A stretch of 64,000 nt of DNA, taken from NCBI GenBank assembly GCA_964451375.1, contig CAYVIN010000008.1:1-64000 (forward strand). The letters are read 5' to 3'. Of the stretch, positions 17,697 through 25,955 are shown in pieces. A program made the position numbers and the translations under genes. The stretch comes from JAGXQV01 sp964451375. Its GTDB lineage: Bacteria > Pseudomonadota > Gammaproteobacteria > Burkholderiales > Sulfuricellaceae. Under the pieces are notes generated by a model, which was given only the letters and a program-made list of their open reading frames with translations, was not told the origin of the DNA and did no database searches. Numbering within the stretch: position 1 is the stretch's first letter; each line of letters opens with the position of its first letter.

Positions 17697-19106
17697 ATGA
17701 ACATTCCGCAACTGCAAACTTTCGTCGCCCAATCCTGGGAACGCGACGTACTCCCCTCGCTGATGGATTTTATCCGCATCCCGGCGCTTTCGCCCAACTT
17801 CGACCCGGCCTGGGTCGAACACGGACTTCTCGACCAAGCCGCTGAATTTGCGAAAAATTGGTGCGATAAGCTGGCGTTTCCGGGGCTGCTCAGTGAGATC
17901 GTCCGTCTGCCCGGACGCACCCCGCTGTTGTGGGTCGAAATCCCCGGCGACACCCCTGCTACGGCGTTGTTTTACGGCCATCTCGACAAGCAGCCGGAAG
18001 CCAGCGGCTGGCGCGACGGGCTCGGCCCTTGGCAACCGGTCATCGAGGACGGCAAACTCTACGGTCGCGGCGCGGTGGACGACGGTTATGCGCTCTACAC
18101 GGCGCTCACCGCCATCCGCGCCTGCAAGGAACAAGGCGTGGCGCATCCGCGTTGTGTATTGTTGATCGAATGCAGCGAGGAAAGCGGCAGCCCCGATCTG
18201 CCCGCCTATCTGGATTTTCTGGCGACGCGCATCGGCACACCCGACCTGGTGATCGGGCTGGATTCGGGATGCGGCGATTATCAACGGCTGTGGGTGACAA
18301 CCTCGCTGCGCGGCCTGCTCAACGGGGTTCTGGATGTCGCGGTATTAACCGAAGGCGTACATTCCGGCGACGCCGGCGGGGTAGTGGCGTCCAGCTTTCG
18401 GATTATCCGCCACTTGCTCGACCGCCTGGAAGACAGCGCCAGCGGGGAAATCCTGCCCCGCCAATTCCACGCCGCCATCCCGCCCGAGCGGATCGCGCAG
18501 ATCCACAGCGCCGCCGCCGTGCTGGGCGACGCGGTGTACACCAAGTTTCCCAGCGTCGCGGGTTTACAGCCGCTGGGCCAAGACCCCGCCGAATTACTCC
18601 TCAAACGCGCCTGGCATCCCGCCCTGGCGGTCACCGGCGCGGATGGCCTGGCCCCCACCGCCGGGGCAGGCAACCAATTGCGCGTCCACACTGCGCTGAA
18701 ACTCTCGCTCCGCCTGCCGCCGGGCGTAGCGGCAAGCGCCGCCGCGCTTGATTTGAAAAATCTGCTGGAGACCGACCCACCCCACGCCGCCCACGTCAGT
18801 TTCATCCCCGAACAGGCCGCTCCCGGCTGGAACGCCGCACCGCCGGCAGCGTGGTTCGAGGAGGCGCTGCACCAGTCTTCGCGAGCGCATTTCGGCAACG
18901 ACGCGGTATTCCTCGGCGAAGGCGTCACTATCCCCTTCGCCCACTTGCTGGGCAGCCGCTATCCGGCGGCGCAATTCCTCATCACCGGCGTGCTCGGCCC
19001 CGCCTCCAACGCTCACGGCCCCAATGAATTCCTGCACCTCGCGGCGGCGCGCAAACTCACCGCCTGCCTCGCGCAAATCCTCGCCGCCTGCCGCCGTGCC
19101 GCGTAA
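17697..19106 (+). CDS. M20 family metallopeptidase (dipeptidase-like)
   Basis: A 469-residue cytoplasmic zinc hydrolase. The di-zinc residues are visible: His95 in YGHLDKQPE, the Asp of GRGAVDDGY (128/129), Glu161/162 in ECSEESGS, and Asp189 in GLDSG. A lid/dimerisation domain covers about 200-345. Family members cleave dipeptides or N-acyl amino acids; the substrate cannot be told here. The DUF2062 gene overlaps its end by 11 bases, so they are probably co-transcribed. Confidence 0.9.
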   Translation: MNIPQLQTFVAQSWERDVLPSLMDFIRIPALSPNFDPAWVEHGLLDQAAEFAKNWCDKLAFPGLLSEIVRLPGRTPLLWVEIPGDTPATALFYGHLDKQPEASGWRDGLGPWQPVIEDGKLYGRGAVDDGYALYTALTAIRACKEQGVAHPRCVLLIECSEESGSPDLPAYLDFLATRIGTPDLVIGLDSGCGDYQRLWVTTSLRGLLNGVLDVAVLTEGVHSGDAGGVVASSFRIIRHLLDRLEDSASGEILPRQFHAAIPPERIAQIHSAAAVLGDAVYTKFPSVAGLQPLGQDPAELLLKRAWHPALAVTGADGLAPTAGAGNQLRVHTALKLSLRLPPGVAASAAALDLKNLLETDPPHAAHVSFIPEQAAPGWNAAPPAAWFEEALHQSSRAHFGNDAVFLGEGVTIPFAHLLGSRYPAAQFLITGVLGPASNAHGPNEFLHLAAARKLTACLAQILAACRRAA

Positions 19107-19647
19107 ATTCTTCAGCAAGTGGCTACCCAGCCACGCCAGCGTCCGTAGCAATCCGATCATTCGCCGGTTCGGGCCGCTGCTCGCCCACCACAACCTGTGG
19201 CATCTGCACCGCCGCTCGGTCGCCGGCGGGGTAGCGGTGGGGCTGTTTACCGGCCTGATTCCCGGCCCTTTCCAGATGCTTGGCGCAGCGCTGTTTGCGA
19301 TCATTTTTCGCGTCAATCTGCCGGTAGCGGTATTTACCACCCTCTACACCAATCCGCTCACCTTTGTGCCGCTATACATCGTCGGCTACCAGATCGGAGC
19401 GCTGTTGACCGGTTATGACGGAAAAATGCCGGATATCGGCGGAGACTTTCAAGCGGCAGGCTGGACGGACATGCTGCCCGCCTTCGCGGCCTGGCTGGCC
19501 GGACTCGGCAAACCGCTGCTGGTCGGTGTCCCGACCTTGGGAATCATCCTTGCGGTGAGCGGTTACTTCGCTGTGCGCGGCCTGTGGCGGTTATACGTGA
19601 TAAGAGCGTGGCAAAAACGGAAAGCGGCTAGAAAATCAGTGGGCTAG
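19096..19647 (+). CDS. DUF2062 inner-membrane protein
   Basis: A 183-residue membrane protein. GTG 19096 gives the usual family start, PRKFFSKWLPSH. Three or four hydrophobic segments follow, with the conserved GVAVGLFTGLIPGPFQMLGA motif and NPLTFVPLY. Function is unknown; in betaproteobacteria the family often lies near lolCD and comEC, as it does here. The start overlaps the M20 stop. Confidence 0.86.
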   Translation: MPRKFFSKWLPSHASVRSNPIIRRFGPLLAHHNLWHLHRRSVAGGVAVGLFTGLIPGPFQMLGAALFAIIFRVNLPVAVFTTLYTNPLTFVPLYIVGYQIGALLTGYDGKMPDIGGDFQAAGWTDMLPAFAAWLAGLGKPLLVGVPTLGIILAVSGYFAVRGLWRLYVIRAWQKRKAARKSVG

Positions 19648-19726
19648 CAATCTGTCAATCAGAAACGAAGGGTGGGAGGGCCTCCTCCCGGATTTCCGCG
19701 CAACCTAAGCGGCGCTCACCGCCATC

Positions 19727-20404
19727 TCACCTTTCTCCCAACACCCCATCGACCAGTCTGAGTATGCGGTCGGTTTTACCGGCGAGTTCGAGGTCGTGGG
19801 TGACGATGACGAAGCTGGTGCCGAGTTGGCGGTTGAGTTGCAGCATCAGGTCGAACACCCCCTGAGCGGTAGTGCGATCCAGGTTGCCGGTGGGTTCGTC
19901 GGCGAGGACGCAGGCGGGACTGGTGACCAGGGCGCGCGCCACGGCGGCGCGCTGACGTTCGCCGCCCGACAGTTCGCCGGGCGTATGGCGAAGGCGGTGC
20001 GCCAACCCGACCCGTTCCAGCATGGCGGTCGCCTGGGCATGGGCTTCGGCTTTGCCCAGGCGGCGAATCAGCAGCGGCATGGCGACGTTTTCCAGCGCGC
20101 TGAATTCGGGGAGCAAATGGTGAAACTGATAAATGAATCCCAGCGAATGATTGCGCACTTCGCCGCGATCCTCCTGGCTCAAGGTGCGCAGGTCGCGCCC
20201 CATGATGGCAATCTCGCCCGAGGTAGGGTCATCGAGGCCGCCGAGAAGGTGCAACAGGGTGCTTTTCCCGGAGCCCGACGCGCCGACGATGGCAACCCTT
20301 TCGCCGCGCTCGATGGATAACGTGACGCCGTGCAACACCGGCACTTCCAGGTCACCCTGGCGGTAGGTTTTATAGAGATTAGTGCAGGAAAGAACTTGAT
20401 TCAT
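19727..20404 (-). CDS. lolD: Lipoprotein-releasing system ATP-binding protein LolD
   Basis: A 225-residue ABC ATPase with Walker A GASGSGKST, Q-loop YQFHHLLPEFSALENV, signature LSGGERQR, Walker B CVLADEPTGNLD and the switch His in VTHDLE. It powers LolC/E to release outer-membrane lipoproteins to LolA. ATG 20404 fits the usual MNQVL start; an in-frame GTG at 20410 is an alternative. The permease gene lies 2.5 kb upstream on the same strand, with a restriction-modification pair between them. Confidence 0.94.
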   Translation of the reverse strand: MNQVLSCTNLYKTYRQGDLEVPVLHGVTLSIERGERVAIVGASGSGKSTLLHLLGGLDDPTSGEIAIMGRDLRTLSQEDRGEVRNHSLGFIYQFHHLLPEFSALENVAMPLLIRRLGKAEAHAQATAMLERVGLAHRLRHTPGELSGGERQRAAVARALVTSPACVLADEPTGNLDRTTAQGVFDLMLQLNRQLGTSFVIVTHDLELAGKTDRILRLVDGVLGER

Positions 20405-20414
20405 AGTCACACAC

Positions 20415-21368
20415 TCATTGGGCTTTCACGTAAGGGCCTAGAAATCTCTCACCGTTGAAATGGATGAGGTGTGATGGGGCTTCCGCAACCCAGACCTCGG
20501 TTTCCCAAGCGATTTCGCCAACGTATCGCGCCATCAGCGCACGGGAAGGAAATGCTGTCACATAAACCAATCCAGCGGACGATCCGGCGAACAGCCGCGA
20601 TAACTCGTCATGACGCTTTCCGTCAACGGGGCCATGACTGGTAACGGATTCTATCAGCAGCAGCCAATTCCGCTCAGGACAATAAATCACCACATCGGGC
20701 ATCTTGCCGTGGGAATCGATAGCGACACCCAACCTAGTTAGCAAAGCACTATCGAAGTATCCCCATTTGTCGCCAGTGTCTCCCGCGTAAATCAGGAGGC
20801 CGCCAGGAACAAAGCTCGGGCCAAAGTTTTCGATGATGGCCTTGATCAACTCACTGTGCTCGCCCGGGCTTAATTGGATTTCAGCACCCGGCCTGATAAT
20901 TACCGGAATGCGCTGCATTTCCCTCTCTTTCGCATAGCGGGCCGCCAGAGTTTGGCGGATCGAAAGATACGCGGCCAATTTCTTCGGCCATGCCTTCGTG
21001 CCGAATGCTCTAAGCAAGGTAAGCGCTTCCGGTTCTAACTGGTAAACGAATTTGGGGCTATTGACGGGGCGGGATGGGCTGTCAGGGTTAGGAATCGCCA
21101 TACCGGCATCGACAAATTGATGAACCGTCTGGCGACGAAAGGTTTCGCGAGTGTTCGGTTTGTAAGTCGTCCCATAATGGCTATGGCTAAATTCCATCAT
21201 CGGCGTAATGCCAATCAGAGGGTTATCCGCCTGCCGCCATGACTTGCCGGGGGTAATTCCGGCCAGGGCCAACAAACAAAGCGCCGAACGCTCGTTCTGC
21301 TGCGCACGGGGAAATCCGAGATCCACCAGAATTCTCAAAGCGTCATCGATATTCTTATGAACGCTCAT
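20415..21368 (-). CDS. Type II restriction endonuclease, BsuBI/PstI family
   Basis: A 317-residue protein. The C-terminal nuclease domain shows GKMPDVVIYCPERNWLLLIE (221-240) followed by SVTSHGPVDGKRHDEL, the hallmark of PstI/BsuBI enzymes (PD...E-type active site). The N-terminal ~150 residues form the family's helical domain. ATG 21368 overlaps the methyltransferase stop by ATGA and matches a natural start; the longer frame upstream lies inside the methyltransferase. PstI and BsuBI cut CTGCAG, but the site of this enzyme cannot be read from sequence alone. The A/T content is higher than in the flanking lol genes, consistent with transfer. Confidence 0.9.
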   Translation of the reverse strand: MSVHKNIDDALRILVDLGFPRAQQNERSALCLLALAGITPGKSWRQADNPLIGITPMMEFSHSHYGTTYKPNTRETFRRQTVHQFVDAGMAIPNPDSPSRPVNSPKFVYQLEPEALTLLRAFGTKAWPKKLAAYLSIRQTLAARYAKEREMQRIPVIIRPGAEIQLSPGEHSELIKAIIENFGPSFVPGGLLIYAGDTGDKWGYFDSALLTRLGVAIDSHGKMPDVVIYCPERNWLLLIESVTSHGPVDGKRHDELSRLFAGSSAGLVYVTAFPSRALMARYVGEIAWETEVWVAEAPSHLIHFNGERFLGPYVKAQ

Positions 21369-22858
21369 AAAACGCTCTCCAACTTGGCATCTATCCGTTC
21401 CTGCGATAGTTCGTCTTGTTCCGACGCCCACTCCCCCAGCGCAATCAGCAAATCACGGCTAGGATACTTAATCATCCGCAAATCGGTCACGTTCACCTGA
21501 GTATGTCCACTAAACCGGCGAAAGTTCTCATCAACCACTGTGGAATTCAAGAATACGACCAAGCCGCGCGCCAAATTTTCCGGCAATCCTTGCTTATCCA
21601 GGTGAAAAACATTCAGGTGGTTCTCAAATCCCAATAATGATGAGGCAAATACATCAGGGCACACCAAACCTGCCACGATACGGCGTTTTTCCTCTTTGGA
21701 TGAAAAACGCCTTACCACAGCGTAAAAGCCATTTGGGTAAAGCCACTTATCTGTTTCCGGGTGGCGCATCAACGCATTGGGCTTCTTCATCCCAGGCTTC
21801 GGCCACTCGATGGATAGCCCGGTGAAATGGCCAGGGTAAAGCAAGGGGACGCTCCCCTGCTCAGGCATCTGGCGCAGATGTTCTTTCACACGAAAATCGA
21901 CAACCGGCCCGGTCGAAACATCGACGCCGATATCCGCAAGCGAATAGCGCAAAAACGGGGATAGCTCCTTGATATTGCGAACCGGCGAGAGCGGAACGTG
22001 AATAAAGCGTTCGATATCGTCCGGGAAAACAATCTGGTCGAATGGATACGCATGGGCCTCAAGATCGGCAAAGCTGTCATCCATAGAGGTCGATACCGTC
22101 ACGTCGGCTTGGCGTCCTCCCCGTTCAAGCAAGATGATGATGTTTTCCTGCAATACCTTGTCATCCTTGAATGCCTTATCGCGCGCGGAGAACAAGTGCA
22201 TATGCCGTATTGCCGCATGTGCAAGGACAAATTCACGAAAAGGACGGTAATAAGGGCCATTGCAGAAACTGCGGGGAATAATTGCGGCAACTTGCCCACT
22301 CTGCTCCATCAGAGCCAAGGCTAGCGCGACAAATGCCGAATAGAGATTGACGGTTTCGATACCAATCTCGCGGAGCAAAAGCCGATAGCGAGAATGACTG
22401 CCAATCTTCTTGTATGGCGGGTTGAGGATGGCGAAATTAAATCTTTCTGATTTACCGAATTGAATCAGGTTGACGGCATTTTCAATAAAGTCATCCCGAA
22501 TCATATGAGCAGTTAACGTTATCCCCTCTTCCCTGAACAACGCCTGATAACACGCTATCTCCTGAGAAAGATAAGTTGCCAGAAATTCGTCAATCTCATA
22601 AAGGTTCGCCTCAATATCTGTTGTTTGGTTCTTGGATTTTCTCAGTGCCTCAAAAAATGCAACCGTCAACGACCCGACCCCGGCGCCCGCATCGAGAAGA
22701 CGTATGGATCGAATACCCGAAAAATCAAAAAGCCCTGCCATAAACCCCGCTGTACTCTGCGGCGTCAGAAACTGACCATAATCTGCCCGTTTGCCCAAAA
22801 CCAGCCTTGCGGATGCTTCAAGTCGCGCCTTTTCAATCCGTGGTTGGATATGTTGCAT
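21365..22858 (-). CDS. N6-adenine DNA methyltransferase of the R-M pair
   Basis: A 497-residue class I methyltransferase. SAM-binding motif I is LLDAGAGVGSLT (54-65) and catalytic motif IV is NPPY (146-149). The long C-terminal part (about 250-497) is a target-recognition region that includes LYPGHFTGLSIEW. It should protect the host sites from the endonuclease encoded immediately downstream by adenine methylation. It starts 28 bases after the lolC stop on the same strand, so it can be read from the lol promoter. Confidence 0.92.
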   Translation of the reverse strand: MQHIQPRIEKARLEASARLVLGKRADYGQFLTPQSTAGFMAGLFDFSGIRSIRLLDAGAGVGSLTVAFFEALRKSKNQTTDIEANLYEIDEFLATYLSQEIACYQALFREEGITLTAHMIRDDFIENAVNLIQFGKSERFNFAILNPPYKKIGSHSRYRLLLREIGIETVNLYSAFVALALALMEQSGQVAAIIPRSFCNGPYYRPFREFVLAHAAIRHMHLFSARDKAFKDDKVLQENIIILLERGGRQADVTVSTSMDDSFADLEAHAYPFDQIVFPDDIERFIHVPLSPVRNIKELSPFLRYSLADIGVDVSTGPVVDFRVKEHLRQMPEQGSVPLLYPGHFTGLSIEWPKPGMKKPNALMRHPETDKWLYPNGFYAVVRRFSSKEEKRRIVAGLVCPDVFASSLLGFENHLNVFHLDKQGLPENLARGLVVFLNSTVVDENFRRFSGHTQVNVTDLRMIKYPSRDLLIALGEWASEQDELSQERIDAKLESVL

Positions 22859-22886
22859 GTCTGGAGCCTATTTCAGGAGATTTTCA

Positions 22887-24131
22887 TCACTCATAACGCA
22901 GCGCCTCCGCCGGATTGGTGCGCGAAGCGCGCCAGCTGGGATACAGCGTCGCCAGCAGGGTCAGGACGAACGAGACGACACCGATGATGGCGACATCGCC
23001 CCATTGCAATTCGGAAGGCAATTCGCTGATGTAATACACGTCCTTGGCGAGAAACTGGATGCCCAGCAGGTGTTCGATGGCCGGGACGATCACGTCGATA
23101 TTGAGGGCGGTAATCACCCCCGAGACGACGCCGATGCAGGCGCCGATCACCCCGATCAACGCGCCCTGGATGATGAAAATTTTCATGATGCTGCTCGGCG
23201 ATGCGCCGAGGGTGCGCAGGATGGCGATGTCAGCCTGTTTATCGGTCACCGCCATCACCAGGGTGGAGACGATGTTGAAGGCGGCCACCGCAACCACCAG
23301 CGAGAGAATGATGAACATCATCTTTTTTTCGATCTGCACGGCGCGGAAAAAATTGGCGTGGGCGCGCGTCCAGTCGCCGGCATGGATGCCCGGCGGGAAG
23401 GTGAGATTGAGTTCGCGGGCGACACGCGGCGCTGCGAAGAGTTCGGCGAGTTTGAGGCGCACCCCGCTGACCTGGTTTTCCATGCGGTAGAGGCGGGCGG
23501 CATCGTCGAGGTGGATGAGCGCCAGGCCGTTATCGTATTCAAACATGCCGATTTCAAACACCCCGACCACGTTGAATTGTTTCATGCGCGGCGCAACCCC
23601 GGCGGGGGTGACCTGCCCCTGCGGGGCGATCAGCACCACTTTGTCGCCCAACCCGACACGCAGGGCGCGGGCGATGTCGATGCCGAGTACGATGCCGAAT
23701 TCGCCGCCGCGCAAATTGTCGAGGCTGCCGGCTTTCATGTGGCTGCCGATGTCGGCGACCTTGGCTTCCATTTCGGGAAGGATGCCGCGCACGATGGCCC
23801 CACGTACTTCTGCGCCGAACGAAAGTAATCCCTGGGCGCTGATGTAAGGCGCGGCGGCGCGGACTTCCGGGTGTTTGGCGGCAAATTCGGCAACCTGCGG
23901 CCAGTCGGTGAGGCGGTCGTAATCGCCGCTGATTTCGATATGCGAGGCGACGCTCAGGATACGGGTGCGCAATTCGGTCTGGAACCCGTTCATCACCGAC
24001 AACACCACGATCAGCGCCCATACCCCGAGCGCGATGCCCAGCATGGAAATCAGCGAGATGAAGGAGATGAAATGATTGCGGCGTTTGGCCCGCGTATAAC
24101 GCAGGCCGATGAATAACTCGAAAGATTGCAT
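22887..24131 (-). CDS. lolC: Lipoprotein-releasing system permease LolC/LolE
   Basis: A 414-residue inner-membrane permease. N-terminal ELFIGLRYTRAKRRNHFISF and helix 1 (about 25-47) are typical of LolC/E. A periplasmic MacB-like domain (48-265) and a C-terminal FtsX domain with three helices (about 270-405; TLGASPSSIMKIF) follow. With LolD it extracts lipoproteins from the inner membrane. Only one permease gene is present, so a homomeric LolC/F-type complex or a second permease elsewhere is possible. Start ATG 24131 lies 6 bases after the stop of the upstream GGDEF gene. Confidence 0.94.
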   Translation of the reverse strand: MQSFELFIGLRYTRAKRRNHFISFISLISMLGIALGVWALIVVLSVMNGFQTELRTRILSVASHIEISGDYDRLTDWPQVAEFAAKHPEVRAAAPYISAQGLLSFGAEVRGAIVRGILPEMEAKVADIGSHMKAGSLDNLRGGEFGIVLGIDIARALRVGLGDKVVLIAPQGQVTPAGVAPRMKQFNVVGVFEIGMFEYDNGLALIHLDDAARLYRMENQVSGVRLKLAELFAAPRVARELNLTFPPGIHAGDWTRAHANFFRAVQIEKKMMFIILSLVVAVAAFNIVSTLVMAVTDKQADIAILRTLGASPSSIMKIFIIQGALIGVIGACIGVVSGVITALNIDVIVPAIEHLLGIQFLAKDVYYISELPSELQWGDVAIIGVVSFVLTLLATLYPSWRASRTNPAEALRYE

Positions 24132-24137
24132 GGGGGG

Positions 24138-25430
24138 TTAAATACTCGCCATCCGGTAGCTGTTGCGACCTTCCTGTTTGGCCCGATACATCGCTTCGTC
24201 GGCCTGTTTGATGAGCATGTCGGGTTTGTCGCCGTCGCGGGGATATACCGCAATGCCGATGCTGGTGGTCACGGTAAAATCGCGCCCGCCCAGCTTGACC
24301 GGCTCACGCATCGATTCGAGCACTTTTCCGGCCAGGAAGGACAGGTTGTCGAGCTGTTTGATCCTGGGCAGCAGCAGTACGAATTCATCGCCCCCCAGGC
24401 GCGCCACGGTGTCGCCTTTGCGCACACTGATTTTCAGGCGGGAAGAGACCTCGCGCAACAACTGGTCGCCGGCGTCGTGCCCCAGGGTATCGTTGATTTC
24501 CTTGAAATGATCGAGATCGAGAAACATCACCCCGAGCATTTCGCCCTCGCGGCGCGCGTGGAGCAGGCCCTGGGTAAGGCGGTCATGGAACAACTGGCGG
24601 TTGGGCAAGCCGGTTAAAACGTCGTGATAGGCCTGGTAACGCACCAGTTCTTCGTGGCGCTTGCGTTCGGTGATGTCGAACAACACCGACACGTAATGGG
24701 TGATCCTGCCGTCATCGTTGCGCACGGCGGAGATGGTCTGCCAAGCGAGGAATACGTCGCCGCTCTTGCGTTTGTTCCAGATTTCACCGCGCCATTGGCC
24801 GGCGGAGGACAGTTGCGCCCACATGTTCTGGAAAAATTCGGCGCTATGGAATTTGGAACGCAAGAGATTGGGGTTCCTGCCGACGATTTCTTCGGCAGTG
24901 AACCCGGTAATCGAGGTAAACGCTGGATTCACCGACACCACGTTGGCGTCGGCGTCGGTCACCATCACACCTTCGAGGACATTTTCAAAGACCTTGGCGG
25001 CAAGGCGCAGGTTTTCCTGGGAAATCGCCGCCTGCCGCTCCAATTCTCCGACCTTGATGGCATTACGCAACACCCGCGCCAGGTTGTCGGGAGACAGACG
25101 CGCCTTGGCCAGGTAGTCCGTCGCGCCAGCGCGCATCAGATCCACCACCAGGCCTTCGTCGCCCTGTCCGGTCAACATCACCACCGGGGTTTTTATGCCC
25201 CGTGAACGCATGTTTTGCAGCTTGTTGAGACCATTGTCCCGGCCCAGCAGGTAATCGAGGAAGATCACATCCGCCGGTTGTCCGACCGCCTCGTCGAAAC
25301 CGGCTTCCAGCCCCGACAGGCATTCCAGTTCAACCCGGTAGCCGGGCACGTCTTCGAGAAAACGCCGCAACAATTCCTGGTCGGCGGGATCGTCGTCGAT
25401 GGCGAGGATTTTTAAGCTAACGCCGGACAT
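24138..25430 (-). CDS. Response regulator diguanylate cyclase (REC-PAS-GGDEF)
   Basis: A 430-residue cytoplasmic protein. The receiver is about 5-125 (AIDDDPADQE, IFLDYLLG, TGQGDE), then a short coiled coil, PAS/PAC about 150-265 (GFTAEEIVGRNPNLL, ITHYVSVLFDITERK) and GGDEF about 270-425. The active site GGDEF is intact, and RKGD five residues before it is an I site. It should make c-di-GMP under control of phosphorylation and a PAS ligand. ATG 25430 is chosen because the receiver begins there; the start overlaps the preceding receiver gene by 19 bases. Confidence 0.93.
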   Translation of the reverse strand: MSGVSLKILAIDDDPADQELLRRFLEDVPGYRVELECLSGLEAGFDEAVGQPADVIFLDYLLGRDNGLNKLQNMRSRGIKTPVVMLTGQGDEGLVVDLMRAGATDYLAKARLSPDNLARVLRNAIKVGELERQAAISQENLRLAAKVFENVLEGVMVTDADANVVSVNPAFTSITGFTAEEIVGRNPNLLRSKFHSAEFFQNMWAQLSSAGQWRGEIWNKRKSGDVFLAWQTISAVRNDDGRITHYVSVLFDITERKRHEELVRYQAYHDVLTGLPNRQLFHDRLTQGLLHARREGEMLGVMFLDLDHFKEINDTLGHDAGDQLLREVSSRLKISVRKGDTVARLGGDEFVLLLPRIKQLDNLSFLAGKVLESMREPVKLGGRDFTVTTSIGIAVYPRDGDKPDMLIKQADEAMYRAKQEGRNSYRMASI

Positions 25431-25888
25431 GCCGGTTCCTCCGAAGATGGCAAACGCACGATATCCAGCCAATATTCCTCAATCGCGCGCACTACCTTGA
25501 TAAATTCATCGATGCCACTGGGCTTGACAATATACGAGCAAGCCCCGTTGTCGTAACTTTGCAACATGTCTCTTTCCTGTTGGGAGGTGGTCAGCACGAT
25601 GACCGGGATACGCGCCAGCCGAGGCTCGTTACCGATTCGTTCAAGCACTTGGCGTCCGGTCAGGCGGGGCAGGTTAAGGTCAAGCAAAATCAGATCGGGA
25701 AGCGGGTTGCTGCGACCATCGGCGAATTTGGCGCGGCGCAGCAGATAGTCGAGCGCTTCCTCACCGTCTTCGACGATCCGCAAATCATGGGGAACGGTTC
25801 CTTCCAGCAGGGCGCGCCGGGTCAGTTCCTGATCGCCCGGATCATCTTCCACCAGCAGGATCACTGCCTTTTTTGCCCGGTTGAACAT
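25412..25888 (-). CDS. Single-domain response regulator (Rcp1-like)
   Basis: A 158-residue receiver with no output domain. It shows the acidic pair LVEDDPGDQE, phospho-Asp in LILLDLNLPRLTG, Thr in VLTTSQQERD and Lys in IVKPSG. The long beta4-alpha4 spacing and DLNLP match the Rcp1 class that partners with phytochrome-like kinases of the ASHDLQEP type. The two kinases just upstream have exactly that box, so it is their likely phosphoacceptor. It could relay to the REC-PAS-GGDEF protein or bind another protein. Confidence 0.9.
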   Translation of the reverse strand: MFNRAKKAVILLVEDDPGDQELTRRALLEGTVPHDLRIVEDGEEALDYLLRRAKFADGRSNPLPDLILLDLNLPRLTGRQVLERIGNEPRLARIPVIVLTTSQQERDMLQSYDNGACSYIVKPSGIDEFIKVVRAIEEYWLDIVRLPSSEEPACPALA

Positions 25889-25955
25889 CGCTTCGCTCCA
25901 AAAAAATAAACCGCGTTGACTGCTGATTAACCCGCCCGAGTATATCGCAATTCGA

